64,000 bases of DNA from an uncultured Chitinophaga sp. (GCF_946479755.1 NZ_CAMLHC010000015.1:133435-197434), one strand, 5' to 3'; positions 1 to 9,077 are shown, numbered from the stretch's first letter. The notes: a model not told the origin generated them from the letters alone. A program made the numbers and translations.

Positions 1-1542
1 TTCGCAAAGTTTGCGGCCGAAGTCCTGCGCTCTGCTGCGGTGGATCAGTGCACTGAGGGCGTCCACCTTATCGCCGTTGAGCAGGATGTCCATTTTCACG
101 ATATCGCTGTCCCGGAAACCGATCGGTGTATAGTCGAAAGAGGCATAACCGCGGGTCTGGCTCTTCAGCTTATCATAGAAGTCAAACACGATCTCGGTAA
201 GCGGTAATTCAAACATGAGCTCCACACGGGTGGTGGTCAGGTAGCTCTGGTTGAGCAGGATACCACGTTTGCCGAGGCAAAGCGTCATGATGTTACCGAT
301 ATATTCAGGTTTGGTAATGATCTGTGCCCGGATGAAAGGTTCTTCGATCCTTTCCAGTTTGGTGGGGTCCGGCATTTCGCTCGGATTGTTCACGATCACC
401 ACGCCTTCCCTGGTGGTGTGTGCAATGAATCCCACGTTCGGTACGGTGGTGATCACCGTCTGGTTAAATTCCCTTTCGAGACGTTCCTGGATGATCTCCA
501 TGTGGAGCATGCCGAGGAAGCCGCAACGGAAACCGAAGCCCAGCGCCTGTGAGGTTTCCAGTTCGTAGGTCAGGGAGGCGTCGTTGAGCTGGAGTTTGTC
601 CATACATTCGCGCAGCTCTTCAAAGTCCTCGGTCACTACCGGGAAGATACCGGCAAATACCATGGGTTTCACTTCCTGGAAGCCTTTGATACCTTCTTCG
701 CAAGGTCTGCTGGCCAGGGTGATGGTGTCCCCTACTTTTACTTCTTTGGCGCTCTTGATACCGGTGATGATATAGCCTACATCGCCGGCAAATACCTCTT
801 TACGGGGCTCCAGTCCCAGTTTAAGGATACCTACTTCATCGGCTTCATATTCTTCTCCGGTATTGACGAACTTAATTTTATCTCCTTTTTTGATGGAACC
901 GTTGTATACGCGGAAATATGCGATGATGCCGCGGAAAGAGTTGAACACGCTGTCGAAGATCAGCGCCTGCAGGGGCGCTTCCAGGCTGCCTTTCGGCCCG
1001 GGGATGCGGGTCACGATCGCCTCCAGAATGTCTTCAATGCCGATACCGGTTTTGCCGGATGCCAGCAGGATATCTTCATCTTTTACACCGATCAGTTCAA
1101 TGATCTGGTCTTTCACCTCTTCGATCATGGCGCCCGGCATATCAATTTTGTTGATCACGGGGATGATCTCCAGGTCGTTCTCCAGTGCCAGGTACAGGTT
1201 GGAGATCGTTTGCGCCTGGATACCCTGAGCGGCGTCTACCAGCAGCAGTGCGCCTTCGCAGGCAGCCAGAGCGCGGGACACCTCGTAGGAAAAGTCTACG
1301 TGGCCGGGGGTATCGATCAGGTTAAACGTATATTTTTCGCCGTTTTTGGCGGTGTAGTTCATTTGGATAGCATGGCTCTTGATGGTGATGCCTTTCTCCC
1401 GTTCCAGGTCCATGTCGTCCAGCACCTGCGCCTGCATATCACGATCGGAGATCGTTTTGGTAAATTCCAATAATCGGTCAGCCAGGGTACTCTTACCGTG
1501 GTCAATATGGGCAATGATACAAAAATTGCGAATATTCTTCAT
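1..1542 (-). CDS. lepA: Elongation factor 4 (LepA), 3' end cut by window edge
   Basis: Ribosome-associated translational GTPase of the LepA/EF4 family, which acts on the elongating or assembling ribosome. The start ATG is complement 1540-1542 and the frame stays open to base 1, giving 514 codons; a full LepA is about 595 residues, so the C-terminal domain is mostly outside the window. The N-terminus reads [20 protein letters not shown], containing the G1 loop, followed by the G3 motif DTPGH and the G4 motif NKID. The later segment with [14 protein letters not shown] is the domain-III signature typical of LepA rather than EF-G. The gene is monocistronic on this strand and divergent from the acyl-CoA-binding protein gene. 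Seen directly: motifs and truncation. Function is known family knowledge. Confidence 0.97.
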   Translation of the reverse strand, partial: MKNIRNFCIIAHIDHGKSTLADRLLEFTKTISDRDMQAQVLDDMDLEREKGITIKSHAIQMNYTAKNGEKYTFNLIDTPGHVDFSYEVSRALAACEGALLLVDAAQGIQAQTISNLYLALENDLEIIPVINKIDMPGAMIEEVKDQIIELIGVKDEDILLASGKTGIGIEDILEAIVTRIPGPKGSLEAPLQALIFDSVFNSFRGIIAYFRVYNGSIKKGDKIKFVNTGEEYEADEVGILKLGLEPRKEVFAGDVGYIITGIKSAKEVKVGDTITLASRPCEEGIKGFQEVKPMVFAGIFPVVTEDFEELRECMDKLQLNDASLTYELETSQALGFGFRCGFLGMLHMEIIQERLEREFNQTVITTVPNVGFIAHTTREGVVIVNNPSEMPDPTKLERIEEPFIRAQIITKPEYIGNIMTLCLGKRGILLNQSYLTTTRVELMFELPLTEIVFDFYDKLKSQTRGYASFDYTPIGFRDSDIVKMDILLNGDKVDALSALIHRSRAQDFGRKLCE

Positions 1543-1739
1543 ATGTTGATTTACTGGCCTGTGGCGGATAAAATGCCCGGTTAAGCCTTTTCAGGCCGCA
1601 AAGGTATTAAAAATTGTTTATTAGTCAGCGGTTTAGGGCGATTATGTTTTGATAAACATGCTACATGCGGATTGTCAATTTTTCATATATTAGATATAAA
1701 TCCCCCCTGGGGTATTATTTGATCTAAAACCTGAATGAT

Positions 1740-1997
1740 ATGGACCTGACCGCACAATTTGAACAAGCTGCTGCTGAAAGCAAAACCCTCTCTGAGAAGC
1801 CGTCCAACGAGATACTGCTGCAATTATACAGCCTCTATAAACAGGGTTCCGCCGGTGATGTGGACACTGATCCTCCGTCCAACCCGTTTGATTTTGTGGC
1901 AAAAGCCAAACACGAAGCATGGGCTGCGCTGAAAGGCAAGTCCAAAGAGGCGGCCATGCAGGAATACATCGACCTGGTGAAACGCCTGAAAGGCTGA
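1740..1997 (+). CDS. Acyl-CoA-binding protein (ACBP family)
   Basis: Small cytosolic protein of 85 residues, the usual ACBP length of 85-90, that binds and buffers long-chain acyl-CoA esters. The family hallmarks are visible: LYSLYKQGSAGD in the second helix (the YKQ that contacts the CoA phosphate and adenine), then PFDFVAKAKHEAWAALKGKS, corresponding to the K-W-x-A-W-x-x-x-KG region although the first Trp is replaced by His. The start ATG at 1740 has no Shine-Dalgarno sequence, normal for this phylum. A strong hairpin terminator follows at once. The gene is free-standing, between divergent lepA and a convergent peptidase, so context adds nothing to function. Confidence 0.93.
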   Translation: MDLTAQFEQAAAESKTLSEKPSNEILLQLYSLYKQGSAGDVDTDPPSNPFDFVAKAKHEAWAALKGKSKEAAMQEYIDLVKRLKG

Positions 1998-2018
1998 TAC
2001 CTGTAAGGTGAAGATACG

Positions 2019-2050
2019 GCGGCTGGTCTTATGGGACCAGCCGCTTTTTA
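2019..2050 (+). terminator. Rho-independent terminator after ACBP gene
   Basis: A perfect 10-bp stem, GCGGCTGGTC at 2019-2028 pairing with GACCAGCCGC at 2035-2044, encloses a six-base loop and is followed directly by a T run at 2045-2049. It sits between the convergent ACBP and peptidase genes and is oriented for the plus strand. Confidence 0.9.
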
Positions 2051-2052
2051 TT

Positions 2053-3906
2053 TTACAGCACCTTCACGTTGTCTGCCGGATTTACGTCGGCCGACCAGGT
2101 ACCGCCCAGGGTCACTTTACTGATTTTTTTGGAGGCGTTGAAAGGAATAGTCACGGTTTTATTGCCTTTCTCCCAGCATGCAATGCTTTTATGCAGCTGC
2201 AACGTAGTCTGGTCCTCAAACGTCACCGTCAGGTCCACCGGAACGGGTTTGTTGCCTTTAGACACGACGGTCACTTCACAACGCTGGCCATTGCGGTCCA
2301 CTTTATCTATGGCCAGATCGGGATAACCGTCATCGAAGAACCAGCTTTTCCAGAACCAGTTCATGTCTTTACCGGCGCCGGCGTTCATGCAGTTGAAGAA
2401 ATCGTAAGGCTGTGGATGTTTCCCGTTCCACGTGCGGATATAATGGTGCAGCGCTTTCAGAAACAGGCTGTCGCCCAGCATGTCTTTTACATATAAATAG
2501 CCCAGCGCCGGCTTGGGATAAGCGTTGGTCATGTAGGCATCCGTCTGCTGATTGGAAGGAGTCATGATGGGCAGGTCCTGCGCTTTGCCCGCAATTGTAT
2601 TGTAATTGGACATACCATAGTTGTCCACGATGGTGGAGTCGATCATCGGTGAAATCAGCCACTCCCCTATGGTGGCCCAGCCTTCATCCATCCAGGCGTA
2701 GATCGTTTCGTTGGTGCCCATGTAAAAAGGAAACATGGTATGAAAGATCTCATGGTCTGTCAGTTCAATGGCGCCTGCCTTGTCGGGAACGGGATTGTCA
2801 TTTACCATCATGGGATACTCCATCTGGTCCAGTCCGTCGAATACAGAAATATGCGGATACGGGAAAGGCCATTTCGGGAAATGGTGGCTCATCTTATCGA
2901 CCGTAGCGCGGGCGTAGTCGATCACCTCAAAGTAGTCGGTGTGCGCGGTATTAAAAGCTACATCCACGCGGGTACGGCGTTTGGTGGCATGGTCCACCTC
3001 CACGCTGGTGGCTTTCCAGCAATAATGGTTGCTGGTGGCGAAAGCGAAATCCACAACGTTGGACGCTTCAAACTGCCAGGTATTGAAGGGATTCCGGGGA
3101 GAGATATTACCCTTCCTGATATCCGTGCTGTCAATGATATCGATGATGCCATCGTTTTTTTCCGCCCGGGCAATCCGTTGCAGGTAGGTGTCGGTATATA
3201 CTTCCGGCCCGTTTTTCAGGTCGCCGGTGGCCCATACCTGGTAGTTGCCGGGCACAGTAATAGCGACTTTAAAATCACTGAAGTCGTTGTAAAATTCTGT
3301 TACGCCGTTGTAGGGGATCATGTCCCACCCGTTGATATCGTCATACACCGCCACCCTTGGGAAGAAGTAGGCCAGGAAGTAGGCGCCGGTGTCTACTGTG
3401 CCGGTACGGATATGCGTGTTTTCGTTCAGCGTATAGGAGAAGTCGAGCGCAACCTCCACCTGCTTTCCGGGCGCCAGGTCGTCAATGGCGACAGGCATAT
3501 TGGTACCGGTAACAGCCGATACTTTGCGGTCGGCGCCGTTGATTTTAACATTCTTAACGGCCACACCTTTGTGCAGGTCACCTGCCGTTACCACCATATT
3601 ACGGACGGCGCCGTGCTGGAAGAGGTTGGCAAACAGCTTAAAGTTCAGATACCGTAAGGTGTCGGGGCTGTTGTTGGTGTACACGATGGTTTCCGAGCCG
3701 GACACGAGATTGGTGGCGGGTTCAAACTTCACCCGGATATCGTAGCTGGCTTTGTTCTGCCAGTATCGCGGCCCGGGGGCGCCGCTTTCGCTCCGTGTTT
3801 GTTTCTCATACGCCTGGCGGATGTTCCGGGGCATGAACAGGGATTGGGCCGTAGCCTGTTGCCAGCCTGCCAGCAACAGTAAAAAAAGAAATTGCTTTTT
3901 CATCAT
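2053..3906 (-). CDS. Secreted M1-family zinc metallopeptidase
   Basis: Probable exported aminopeptidase of the gluzincin M1 family, 617 residues. An N-terminal signal peptide is visible (two Lys, then FLFLLLLAGWQQATAQS with cleavage near residue 21). The zinc site is HEIFH near residues 384-388 followed about 20 residues later by DEGWA, giving the HExxH-x18-E arrangement. The usual GAMEN substrate loop appears degenerate as DQMEYPMM, which is common in the Bacteroidota M1 branch. A beta-rich N-terminal domain precedes the catalytic part. It is probably periplasmic or surface-exposed; no sorting domain is evident at the C-terminus. It lies alone on this strand, and its substrate cannot be told from the sequence. 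Confidence 0.9.
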   Translation of the reverse strand: MMKKQFLFLLLLAGWQQATAQSLFMPRNIRQAYEKQTRSESGAPGPRYWQNKASYDIRVKFEPATNLVSGSETIVYTNNSPDTLRYLNFKLFANLFQHGAVRNMVVTAGDLHKGVAVKNVKINGADRKVSAVTGTNMPVAIDDLAPGKQVEVALDFSYTLNENTHIRTGTVDTGAYFLAYFFPRVAVYDDINGWDMIPYNGVTEFYNDFSDFKVAITVPGNYQVWATGDLKNGPEVYTDTYLQRIARAEKNDGIIDIIDSTDIRKGNISPRNPFNTWQFEASNVVDFAFATSNHYCWKATSVEVDHATKRRTRVDVAFNTAHTDYFEVIDYARATVDKMSHHFPKWPFPYPHISVFDGLDQMEYPMMVNDNPVPDKAGAIELTDHEIFHTMFPFYMGTNETIYAWMDEGWATIGEWLISPMIDSTIVDNYGMSNYNTIAGKAQDLPIMTPSNQQTDAYMTNAYPKPALGYLYVKDMLGDSLFLKALHHYIRTWNGKHPQPYDFFNCMNAGAGKDMNWFWKSWFFDDGYPDLAIDKVDRNGQRCEVTVVSKGNKPVPVDLTVTFEDQTTLQLHKSIACWEKGNKTVTIPFNASKKISKVTLGGTWSADVNPADNVKVL

Positions 3907-4051
3907 ACATCAGTCGTAAAGTGCCTTCGCAAACAGAAGGGCTTGTTTTTCAAAAATAGGGATTTTCCCAGTGACGATCCGGGTCCGGGGATAGTTAAGC
4001 ATTAATGATGGCGTACAAATTATACAGACATGCAGACATCAAACGGTGCTG

Positions 4052-4432
4052 TTAGCTGTTACCGTTTACGGAAAACTGGTGGGTGCTGTCCGGCTGTGTG
4101 CGCAGGCTGTCTGCCGGTTGCGGCAGGGGGGCGCCGGTGCTGTCTGTTCTGTGGGCGGTGGAGTCTGTGGGCACTGTTTCTCCGCCAGCCCTTTTCACCG
4201 GGGCTGTAGGGGCGGTATTCCGTCTTTTACTGTTGTAGTCAGATACTACCCCCCGCCGTTCCATGTCTTTCATCGTCTTTTTATCGAAGAGGTATTTAGG
4301 ATGTTTTTCAGGGCGCAGTCCCTTATCGAACTGTGCTTCCGCTCCGATAGCGGGGGCGGTATAAATTTTTTGGGAGGAGTTACAAGCCCACAGCAGCCCT
4401 GAAAGCAGCCAGGCGTATCGCATGGATCTCAT
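4052..4432 (-). CDS. Small proline/threonine-rich lipoprotein of unknown function
   Basis: A 126-residue protein whose N-terminus has a signal peptide ending in the lipobox LLWAC, so it is probably attached to a membrane through Cys17. The start may be Met1 or Met4 (complement 4421-4423). The mature part begins with a short conserved-looking stretch (AQFDKGLRPEKHPKYLFDKKTMKDMERRG region, residues 34-61) followed by a low-complexity Thr/Pro/Ser-rich tail. No recognised domain was found. It follows the M1 peptidase start by about 145 bases on the same strand, so the lipoprotein could be transcribed ahead of it, but the gap argues against tight coupling. Function unknown. Confidence 0.7.
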   Translation of the reverse strand: MRSMRYAWLLSGLLWACNSSQKIYTAPAIGAEAQFDKGLRPEKHPKYLFDKKTMKDMERRGVVSDYNSKRRNTAPTAPVKRAGGETVPTDSTAHRTDSTGAPLPQPADSLRTQPDSTHQFSVNGNS

Positions 4433-4673
4433 GAAAAACCAGATAAGAAGTGAGCAGGTTGGGATAAGGGGACAATTAGAAAACGGGAACCGGCATCTTT
4501 TAGTATCAGGGGATTTTGAAATTCAGGGAAGCTGTATTAAATTTAACTTACATTCAGCGATTGTCATCCCCTTGTTTACTAATATTTTATATATTTAAGC
4601 CCTGTTTAGTATCACGATGAAACCCTCATCCCGGCTAAATTGAGAAAACAACCGTTATTATCAATACAACACT

Positions 4674-5738
4674 ATGAAAGTAACTACAACCAGTTTCCCC
4701 AGCGTTTTTGAGACGGCCTTTGGGAACACCGAAAACTCGAGCAAAGATTTACTCAATGGCTTGAAGATCAAAAAAGATGAAACCTGGTATCTGGTAGGCA
4801 ACCTGGCCAAACGGGGCGGCATTAATCCGGGCAGGATTACTAATGCAGCTCCTACTGAAGAAGACTATGAAATCCTGTTCAAAGCGGCGCTGCTCAATAC
4901 GGCCGACAAGGTACAGCAGCCCATTGCGCTGACCATGGGTTTTCCCTTTTCCACTTACAACGTCTACAAAACCGCAGCGGAGCAGTTTCTGAGCAAGCGG
5001 CATTTCCTGATCGATTACGATACACAGACTTACAACACAAAGGGGTCTTACAAAAAAGCGATGTTCGACATCGAAAAATATGAGATCATCCCTGAGATCG
5101 TTGGTGGTATCATCGGCCTGAAAAAGACGATCAACGAACCGCAGCTGGACAATTTCATCGCCATCAGCTTTGGTTTCGGCACCATAGAAGGCGGCATGGC
5201 CACCGGCGACGGGCTGGTACACCGTACCTGCTTCAGCTCCCATGGTATCCGTTACGCCATCAACAACCTGACCCGTGAACTGAACCAGAAGCATTACCTG
5301 GAAATGAAAAACGAGCACCAGGTGGACGATGCCTTCATGAAAGGTTCTATTTTCACCAACCGCAAGCGCATTGACCTGCGGGAAATGCGTAAAGGCGTGC
5401 TGACACAGTATTACAAAGAGGTGGTATCTCCGCTGATGCGCAGCTACTTCACTGACCTGGACTTTGAAAGCTGCGAAAAAATATACCTGATGGGTGGCGG
5501 CGCTTACTACAAAGAACTGACCGACGCTTTCCAGGAAGAATTCCGCGACTTTATTCCGGTAGAGGTGGCGCCTGATCCTGAAAAACTCATGAGTATTGGT
5601 TATCTTTATAACAGTCTTCGGATTTCAGACAATAAACCACAAAGGAGCGTTGGCCTTGATCTCGGCAACTCCAGTTCTATTATCTCTACGTTCGACGACG
5701 AGCATCAACCAGTCGTAAATAATCCCATAACCCTCTAA
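4674..5738 (+). CDS. Actin-like ATPase with a C-terminal phosphate-1 motif (apparent circular permutation)
   Basis: A 354-residue protein of the actin/ParM-like fold. Residues 8-50 (FPSVF, then WYLVGNLAKRGG) match the stretch that normally follows the phosphate-1 hairpin in ParM/Alp/Ta0583-type actins; residues 161-180 (FIAISFGFGTIEGG) fit the phosphate-2 loop, although the usual Asp is Ser165; LMGGGA at 272-277 is the adenosine loop; and DPEKLMSIGYLY fits connect-2. The phosphate-1 motif GLDLGNSSS is absent from the N-terminus and instead occupies residues 327-335, just before the stop. The order of motifs is therefore rotated. No phosphate-1 coding sequence is visible upstream of the ATG at 4674. 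A bactofilin gene follows in the same frame after only nine bases, suggesting a joint cytoskeletal role. Family assignment is from motifs; polymerisation is inference. Confidence 0.8.
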   Translation: MKVTTTSFPSVFETAFGNTENSSKDLLNGLKIKKDETWYLVGNLAKRGGINPGRITNAAPTEEDYEILFKAALLNTADKVQQPIALTMGFPFSTYNVYKTAAEQFLSKRHFLIDYDTQTYNTKGSYKKAMFDIEKYEIIPEIVGGIIGLKKTINEPQLDNFIAISFGFGTIEGGMATGDGLVHRTCFSSHGIRYAINNLTRELNQKHYLEMKNEHQVDDAFMKGSIFTNRKRIDLREMRKGVLTQYYKEVVSPLMRSYFTDLDFESCEKIYLMGGGAYYKELTDAFQEEFRDFIPVEVAPDPEKLMSIGYLYNSLRISDNKPQRSVGLDLGNSSSIISTFDDEHQPVVNNPITL

Positions 5739-5747
5739 TTCGTTTGT

Positions 5748-6242
5748 GTGATAAGTGTGAGACATTTTTTCCGAAACATCATTGTACCGGGAGCATTTCG
5801 TATCCCTAAGGAAGTAACCGTAAACGGCAGCATCGACGCTACCATTTCAGGACGGATTGACGGGAACGTAAAGGGCAACGTAAAAACGACCGGTAAGCTG
5901 GTGGTCAGTGAAAGCGCCAGCATCAAAGGGCATATTTATGCGGCCGACCTCGTTGTACACGGGAAAGTGTATGGAGACGTTTATATCAGCAACAAAGCGC
6001 ATATCAGTAATAAAGCCTTCGTCAAGGGAGATGTGAATGCCATTGTCCTTGAGCTGGAAGAAGGCGCCGTTGTGGAAGGCGCTATCCGGAAAAATGTGCT
6101 GCCCACACCCAAAGCGGACACACCGCCTGTTACAGAACAACATCACCCTCCGGTAACGGGAGAAGCCATCCCCGTAGCCGCTGCTGCAGCTCCTGCCGCG
6201 CCGGCCGCCAACGAAGAAGAACAAACCACCAGCTGGTTTTAA
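5748..6242 (+). CDS. Bactofilin (polymer-forming cytoskeletal protein)
   Basis: A 164-residue bactofilin (DUF583). The core, residues 18-115, is a regular series of Gly/Val/Ile-rich turns (NGSIDATISGRIDGNVKGNV, GKVYGDVYISNKA) expected of the right-handed beta-helix that polymerises without nucleotide. A Pro/Ala-rich disordered tail follows. The start is GTG at 5748; a second GTG at 5757 is possible and no in-frame ATG lies near. The gene starts nine bases after the stop of the actin-like gene and in the same frame, so the two are cotranscribed and probably translationally coupled. A terminator follows. Bactofilins often act as scaffolds for cell-shape or wall enzymes; here the partner appears to be the actin-like ATPase. 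Confidence 0.9.
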   Translation: MISVRHFFRNIIVPGAFRIPKEVTVNGSIDATISGRIDGNVKGNVKTTGKLVVSESASIKGHIYAADLVVHGKVYGDVYISNKAHISNKAFVKGDVNAIVLELEEGAVVEGAIRKNVLPTPKADTPPVTEQHHPPVTGEAIPVAAAAAPAAPAANEEEQTTSWF

Positions 6243-6285
6243 CAAGTCCTGACTAAAACAACGTATATACTTGAACGTTATTTAG

Positions 6286-6317
6286 AGAGGCTGCCCGTTA
6301 CGAGGCAGCCTCTTTTA
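6286..6317 (+). terminator. Terminator of the actin-like/bactofilin operon
   Basis: Perfect 10-bp stem AGAGGCTGCC (6286-6295) with GGCAGCCTCT (6304-6313), loop CGTTACGA, followed by TTT. It closes the plus-strand operon and faces the convergent DUF3820 gene. Confidence 0.88.
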
Positions 6318-6330
6318 TTTCCGGTGGTGC

Positions 6331-6564
6331 TTACTTTTTCAGGGGAGTCAGCAGTTGGGTGAGACCATTCATTTTGATGACCAGCATGGTCTCCAGCATC
6401 ATACCCAGCTTACCTTTGGGAAAACCGTTGCGCTGAAACCATTCGAGGTAGCTGACCGGCAGATCGCACAAAATCACATCCTTGTATTTCCCGAAGGGCA
6501 TTTTCATGGTTACCAGCTGTTGCAGAATCTCCGGGTTCGGTTGAGTCATCTCCATAAAAATCAA
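6331..6564 (-). CDS. DUF3820 family protein
   Basis: A 77-residue cytosolic protein matching the DUF3820 pattern: MPFGKYKDVILCDLPVSYLE, then WFQRNGFPKGKLGMMLE. Members are small, single-domain and widespread; some are described as quorum-regulated virulence factors, but no biochemical role is established. The true start may be Met5 (MTQPNPE, complement 6550-6552) because the first four residues are atypical. It is a single gene between a terminator and a lipoprotein gene, with no informative partner. Confidence 0.85.
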   Translation of the reverse strand: MIFMEMTQPNPEILQQLVTMKMPFGKYKDVILCDLPVSYLEWFQRNGFPKGKLGMMLETMLVIKMNGLTQLLTPLKK

Positions 6565-6653
6565 TGATTAAAGGGGCAAGTTAGGTTTTTATCATGCTTC
6601 TTTGCAATTTGATTTTCTCAGCGGCCCTACCTGCCATGACCAGTTTTCCCCCA

Positions 6654-7325
6654 CTACCGTCGTAACAACCCGTTTTTCTGCAAGGCGTCCGTCACCACTT
6701 TAGCGTAGGCGGTAGCGAACGATTCCAGGCTGTTGGGGTTATAGGTTTCCGACTGGCCGGACCATACCAGTTTCCCGTCTTTGGTCAGATCGTACAGGTT
6801 GCTCTCGAGGAAATACACCTTGTCGGTGGTATAATATCCCGGGGAGTACACGGAGTTGTACATGTAGCCATAGTACCCCCAGAAGCGGCCATACCAGCCA
6901 TAGGCAGGATAAGGCGCATACATCACGGTGCCTGGCACGTACCGGGTTTCAGATTCTTTATTGACCAGCGTCACCGTCAGTACGGCCTGGTAACCTGCCG
7001 CCGTAATTTTATCGGAGGCGGTTTTTACCGATTCTTCTTTTTTGGGGTCGAAGTTGGGCGGAAACAAATCGATGCTCTTACCCGCCACGATGCCATGTTG
7101 TTGTAGCTGGGCCATCAGCCTGCTTTCCACCGTTCCCCTTGCTGTCTGATTGGAACTGAGGCCAGCCACCAGGATATTGTGATAACCGCCCATTTCAGCG
7201 CCGGGATCTTTCCAGGTACCTGTCATGTGGACGGAGGTGCCGCAGGCTGCTACCAACAGCGCTATCGCCAGCAGGGCAACAGGTGCCCGGAAGCGGCGGC
7301 TAAAAGATACAGATGGAGTACGCAT
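6654..7325 (-). CDS. DUF4136-like lipoprotein
   Basis: A 223-residue lipoprotein. The ATG at complement 7323-7325 is chosen because it begins a normal signal peptide (MRTPSVSFSRRFRAPVALLA) ending in the lipobox LLVAAC; an in-frame extension to 7418 would bury the signal and covers a hairpin at 7342-7360. The mature part starts GTWKDPGAEMGGYHNILVAG with later RGTVESRLMAQLQQHG, the pattern of DUF4136-type envelope lipoproteins, followed by an aromatic Tyr/Gly-rich patch (about residues 140-165) and VYFLESNLYDLTKDGKLVWSG. It is probably anchored in the outer membrane. Role unknown. Confidence 0.75.
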   Translation of the reverse strand: MRTPSVSFSRRFRAPVALLAIALLVAACGTSVHMTGTWKDPGAEMGGYHNILVAGLSSNQTARGTVESRLMAQLQQHGIVAGKSIDLFPPNFDPKKEESVKTASDKITAAGYQAVLTVTLVNKESETRYVPGTVMYAPYPAYGWYGRFWGYYGYMYNSVYSPGYYTTDKVYFLESNLYDLTKDGKLVWSGQSETYNPNSLESFATAYAKVVTDALQKNGLLRR

Positions 7326-7341
7326 AAAATTTTTTTTAACA

Positions 7342-7360
7342 AACCGCTGTAAAGCGGTTT
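7342..7360. other. Hairpin in the lipoprotein 5' leader
   Basis: Inverted repeat AACCGCT-GTAA-AGCGGTT lies 16 bases upstream of the chosen lipoprotein start. There is no good T run on either strand in the right place, so it may be a leader structure and not a terminator. Its position outside the coding region supports the downstream start choice. Confidence 0.4.
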
Positions 7361-7507
7361 TCGATCCTATTAGGATAACATCCACAAAGTCAAAAAGTTC
7401 AGGAGAAGAATACTGCATATAGGCGTGAGCGTGAATGAATTATAACCTGCTTTGCGCATCTTTTATTCAGATAATTAAGCGTACATTTATAATCTGGAGA
7501 CCGCTAT

Positions 7508-7924
7508 ATGCAATACAAGGACTATGGGGAGCTGAAAACGCTGCTATTGGTGGACGATGATACAGACGACCAGGAGCTTTTTAAACTGGCGCTGGCGGAA
7601 CTGAATCATCCTGTAAAATGCCTCACGGCCGGCAACGGCCAGGAGGCGCTGGACAACCTTTGTACCCGTGCCTACAAGCCCGATCTTATTTTCCTGGACC
7701 TGAACATGCCACTGATGAATGGGATTGTGTTCCTGAAGCGGATCAAAGACATCGACCACCTGAAAAACATCCCTGTGATCATTTACAGTACCAGCGACGA
7801 GCCACGCGAAATTTCCGCCGCCCGCTCCATGGGTGCGGTGGACTACATCACCAAACCGGCGCGGTTTGACGAGCTTTGCAGATTGTTACAGGTGGTACTG
7901 GCCGGAGACACTTCTTTTCATTAG
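7508..7924 (+). CDS. Single-domain response regulator (CheY-like)
   Basis: A 138-residue receiver domain without an output domain. The acidic pocket DDD is at residues 16-18, the phospho-acceptor is Asp64 in FLDLNMP, the conserved Ser/Thr occurs in IIYSTSDE and the Lys in YITKPA. The sequence style resembles Rcp1-type receivers that accept phosphate from phytochrome-like or hybrid kinases. No kinase is adjacent. The TAG stop (7922-7924) overlaps the TAA stop of the convergent methyltransferase gene. It probably signals by protein-protein contact; partner unknown. Confidence 0.92.
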   Translation: MQYKDYGELKTLLLVDDDTDDQELFKLALAELNHPVKCLTAGNGQEALDNLCTRAYKPDLIFLDLNMPLMNGIVFLKRIKDIDHLKNIPVIIYSTSDEPREISAARSMGAVDYITKPARFDELCRLLQVVLAGDTSFH

Positions 7925-8796
7925 TCCGGCAGGCGGCGGGCAAAAGCCACCCGGTAAAATTCATACCCCTCTTCTTTCTCTCTCCCATCCAGGTAAAGCG
8001 ACCGGTATTCCTCCGCTCCCAGGTCTTTCAGGAGCGAGAACCCGTGACGCTGCAGGAATCCGGGCAGCGAGGACGGCACAAAGCCGAAAGTCCATTTTTC
8101 CTCCAGGCCGGCCACGTCTTTTAATAATTTCTCTCCACCGGTGAAAGCCGCAGGATTATCCAGCACTTCCCGGTGAATATAGGTAAAGATGACATGTGAA
8201 CCGGGCGCAAAGCGCTGCAGGAAAGCAAAGGTATTGTCAATCGCTTCTGCCGTGAGATAGTTGGTCACCCCTTCCCACACGAAGGCCGTAGGAAGGGAAA
8301 AATCGAAGTGGTGCTGCGCCCCGAGCTGATCGAGGCTCTGTTTGTTGAAATCTATCTGGTAGTAACGGATATGCCTGGGAATATGATGCCCGCTGAGCCT
8401 GGACAGTTTATACCTGGCCGTGTTGGGATGGTCAATTTCAATGACGGGCATACCGTGCAGGAACGGCAGCCGCAGGCCCCGGGTATCGAAGCCGGCGCCC
8501 AGGATCATCACCTGGCGGGCGCCTTTACGGACCGCTTCTTCCAGCAGCTCGTCTATCAGGCGGGTACGGGCGATACCAGAGGTATAAGCACCGGGAATCC
8601 TTTTATGAATAATGTTTTCAGCTACCTTGCGGAAAGCGCGCAGGTGGCTCAGGCGTGCCGCTACCTTTAAGCCGGGTGGCAAAAAGAGATGGGCATATTT
8701 ATCGGTAAACAGTCTTTTTGTTTTAGGACGGGTGGTTTCCATTGCACGAAATAGGGCCATATACTGCGCGGTTTTACTCGAGGCAGATTCCTTCAT
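7921..8796 (-). CDS. LCMT-family SAM-dependent methyltransferase
   Basis: A 291-residue class I methyltransferase of the leucine-carboxyl-methyltransferase-like group (TIGR00027/PPM1). The SAM motif I is VMILGAGFDTRGLRL, followed by an acidic VIEIDHP strand end, and FVWEGVTNYLT fits the motif-IV region. The N-terminus (SSKTAQYMALFRAMETTRP) is characteristic of the family, which in bacteria acts on unknown small-molecule carboxylates or is found near secondary-metabolite genes. It is convergent with, and shares stop-codon bases with, the response regulator gene. No pathway context is visible. Confidence 0.88.
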   Translation of the reverse strand: MKESASSKTAQYMALFRAMETTRPKTKRLFTDKYAHLFLPPGLKVAARLSHLRAFRKVAENIIHKRIPGAYTSGIARTRLIDELLEEAVRKGARQVMILGAGFDTRGLRLPFLHGMPVIEIDHPNTARYKLSRLSGHHIPRHIRYYQIDFNKQSLDQLGAQHHFDFSLPTAFVWEGVTNYLTAEAIDNTFAFLQRFAPGSHVIFTYIHREVLDNPAAFTGGEKLLKDVAGLEEKWTFGFVPSSLPGFLQRHGFSLLKDLGAEEYRSLYLDGREKEEGYEFYRVAFARRLPD

Positions 8797-9077
8797 AGTG
8801 TGTCTTTTTGGAGATAGACAATATACGTCATCAGGACGACATTATCAATTTTTCGCTGTCGTGTAATTGTAAGGAATATTGTTTTTCCGTCGCAGCGTAT
8901 ATTCGTCACCGGTAGGCCTTAGCGGTGGTAAAGGGATGCCGGAAATGATCACTCCTGCGCAGATGCAAAACCGCTTCCCGGAAAAAACAATTCAAAGAAG
9001 CTTGGAATTCATAAATTTTTGCGATTATTGCAATAAAATGCATATTTTTAGAAAATAATCTAAATCGCCCTGCGAAA

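Noticed and set aside
2740..3657. A 305-codon plus-strand frame opposite the M1 peptidase gene
   Set aside because: It is antisense to a well-supported zinc peptidase and has no motif of its own.
4674..6242. A plasmid-type ParM/ParR partition locus
   Set aside because: There is no ParR-like DNA-binding gene or centromere-like iteron array; the partner is a bactofilin, so segregation is not supported.
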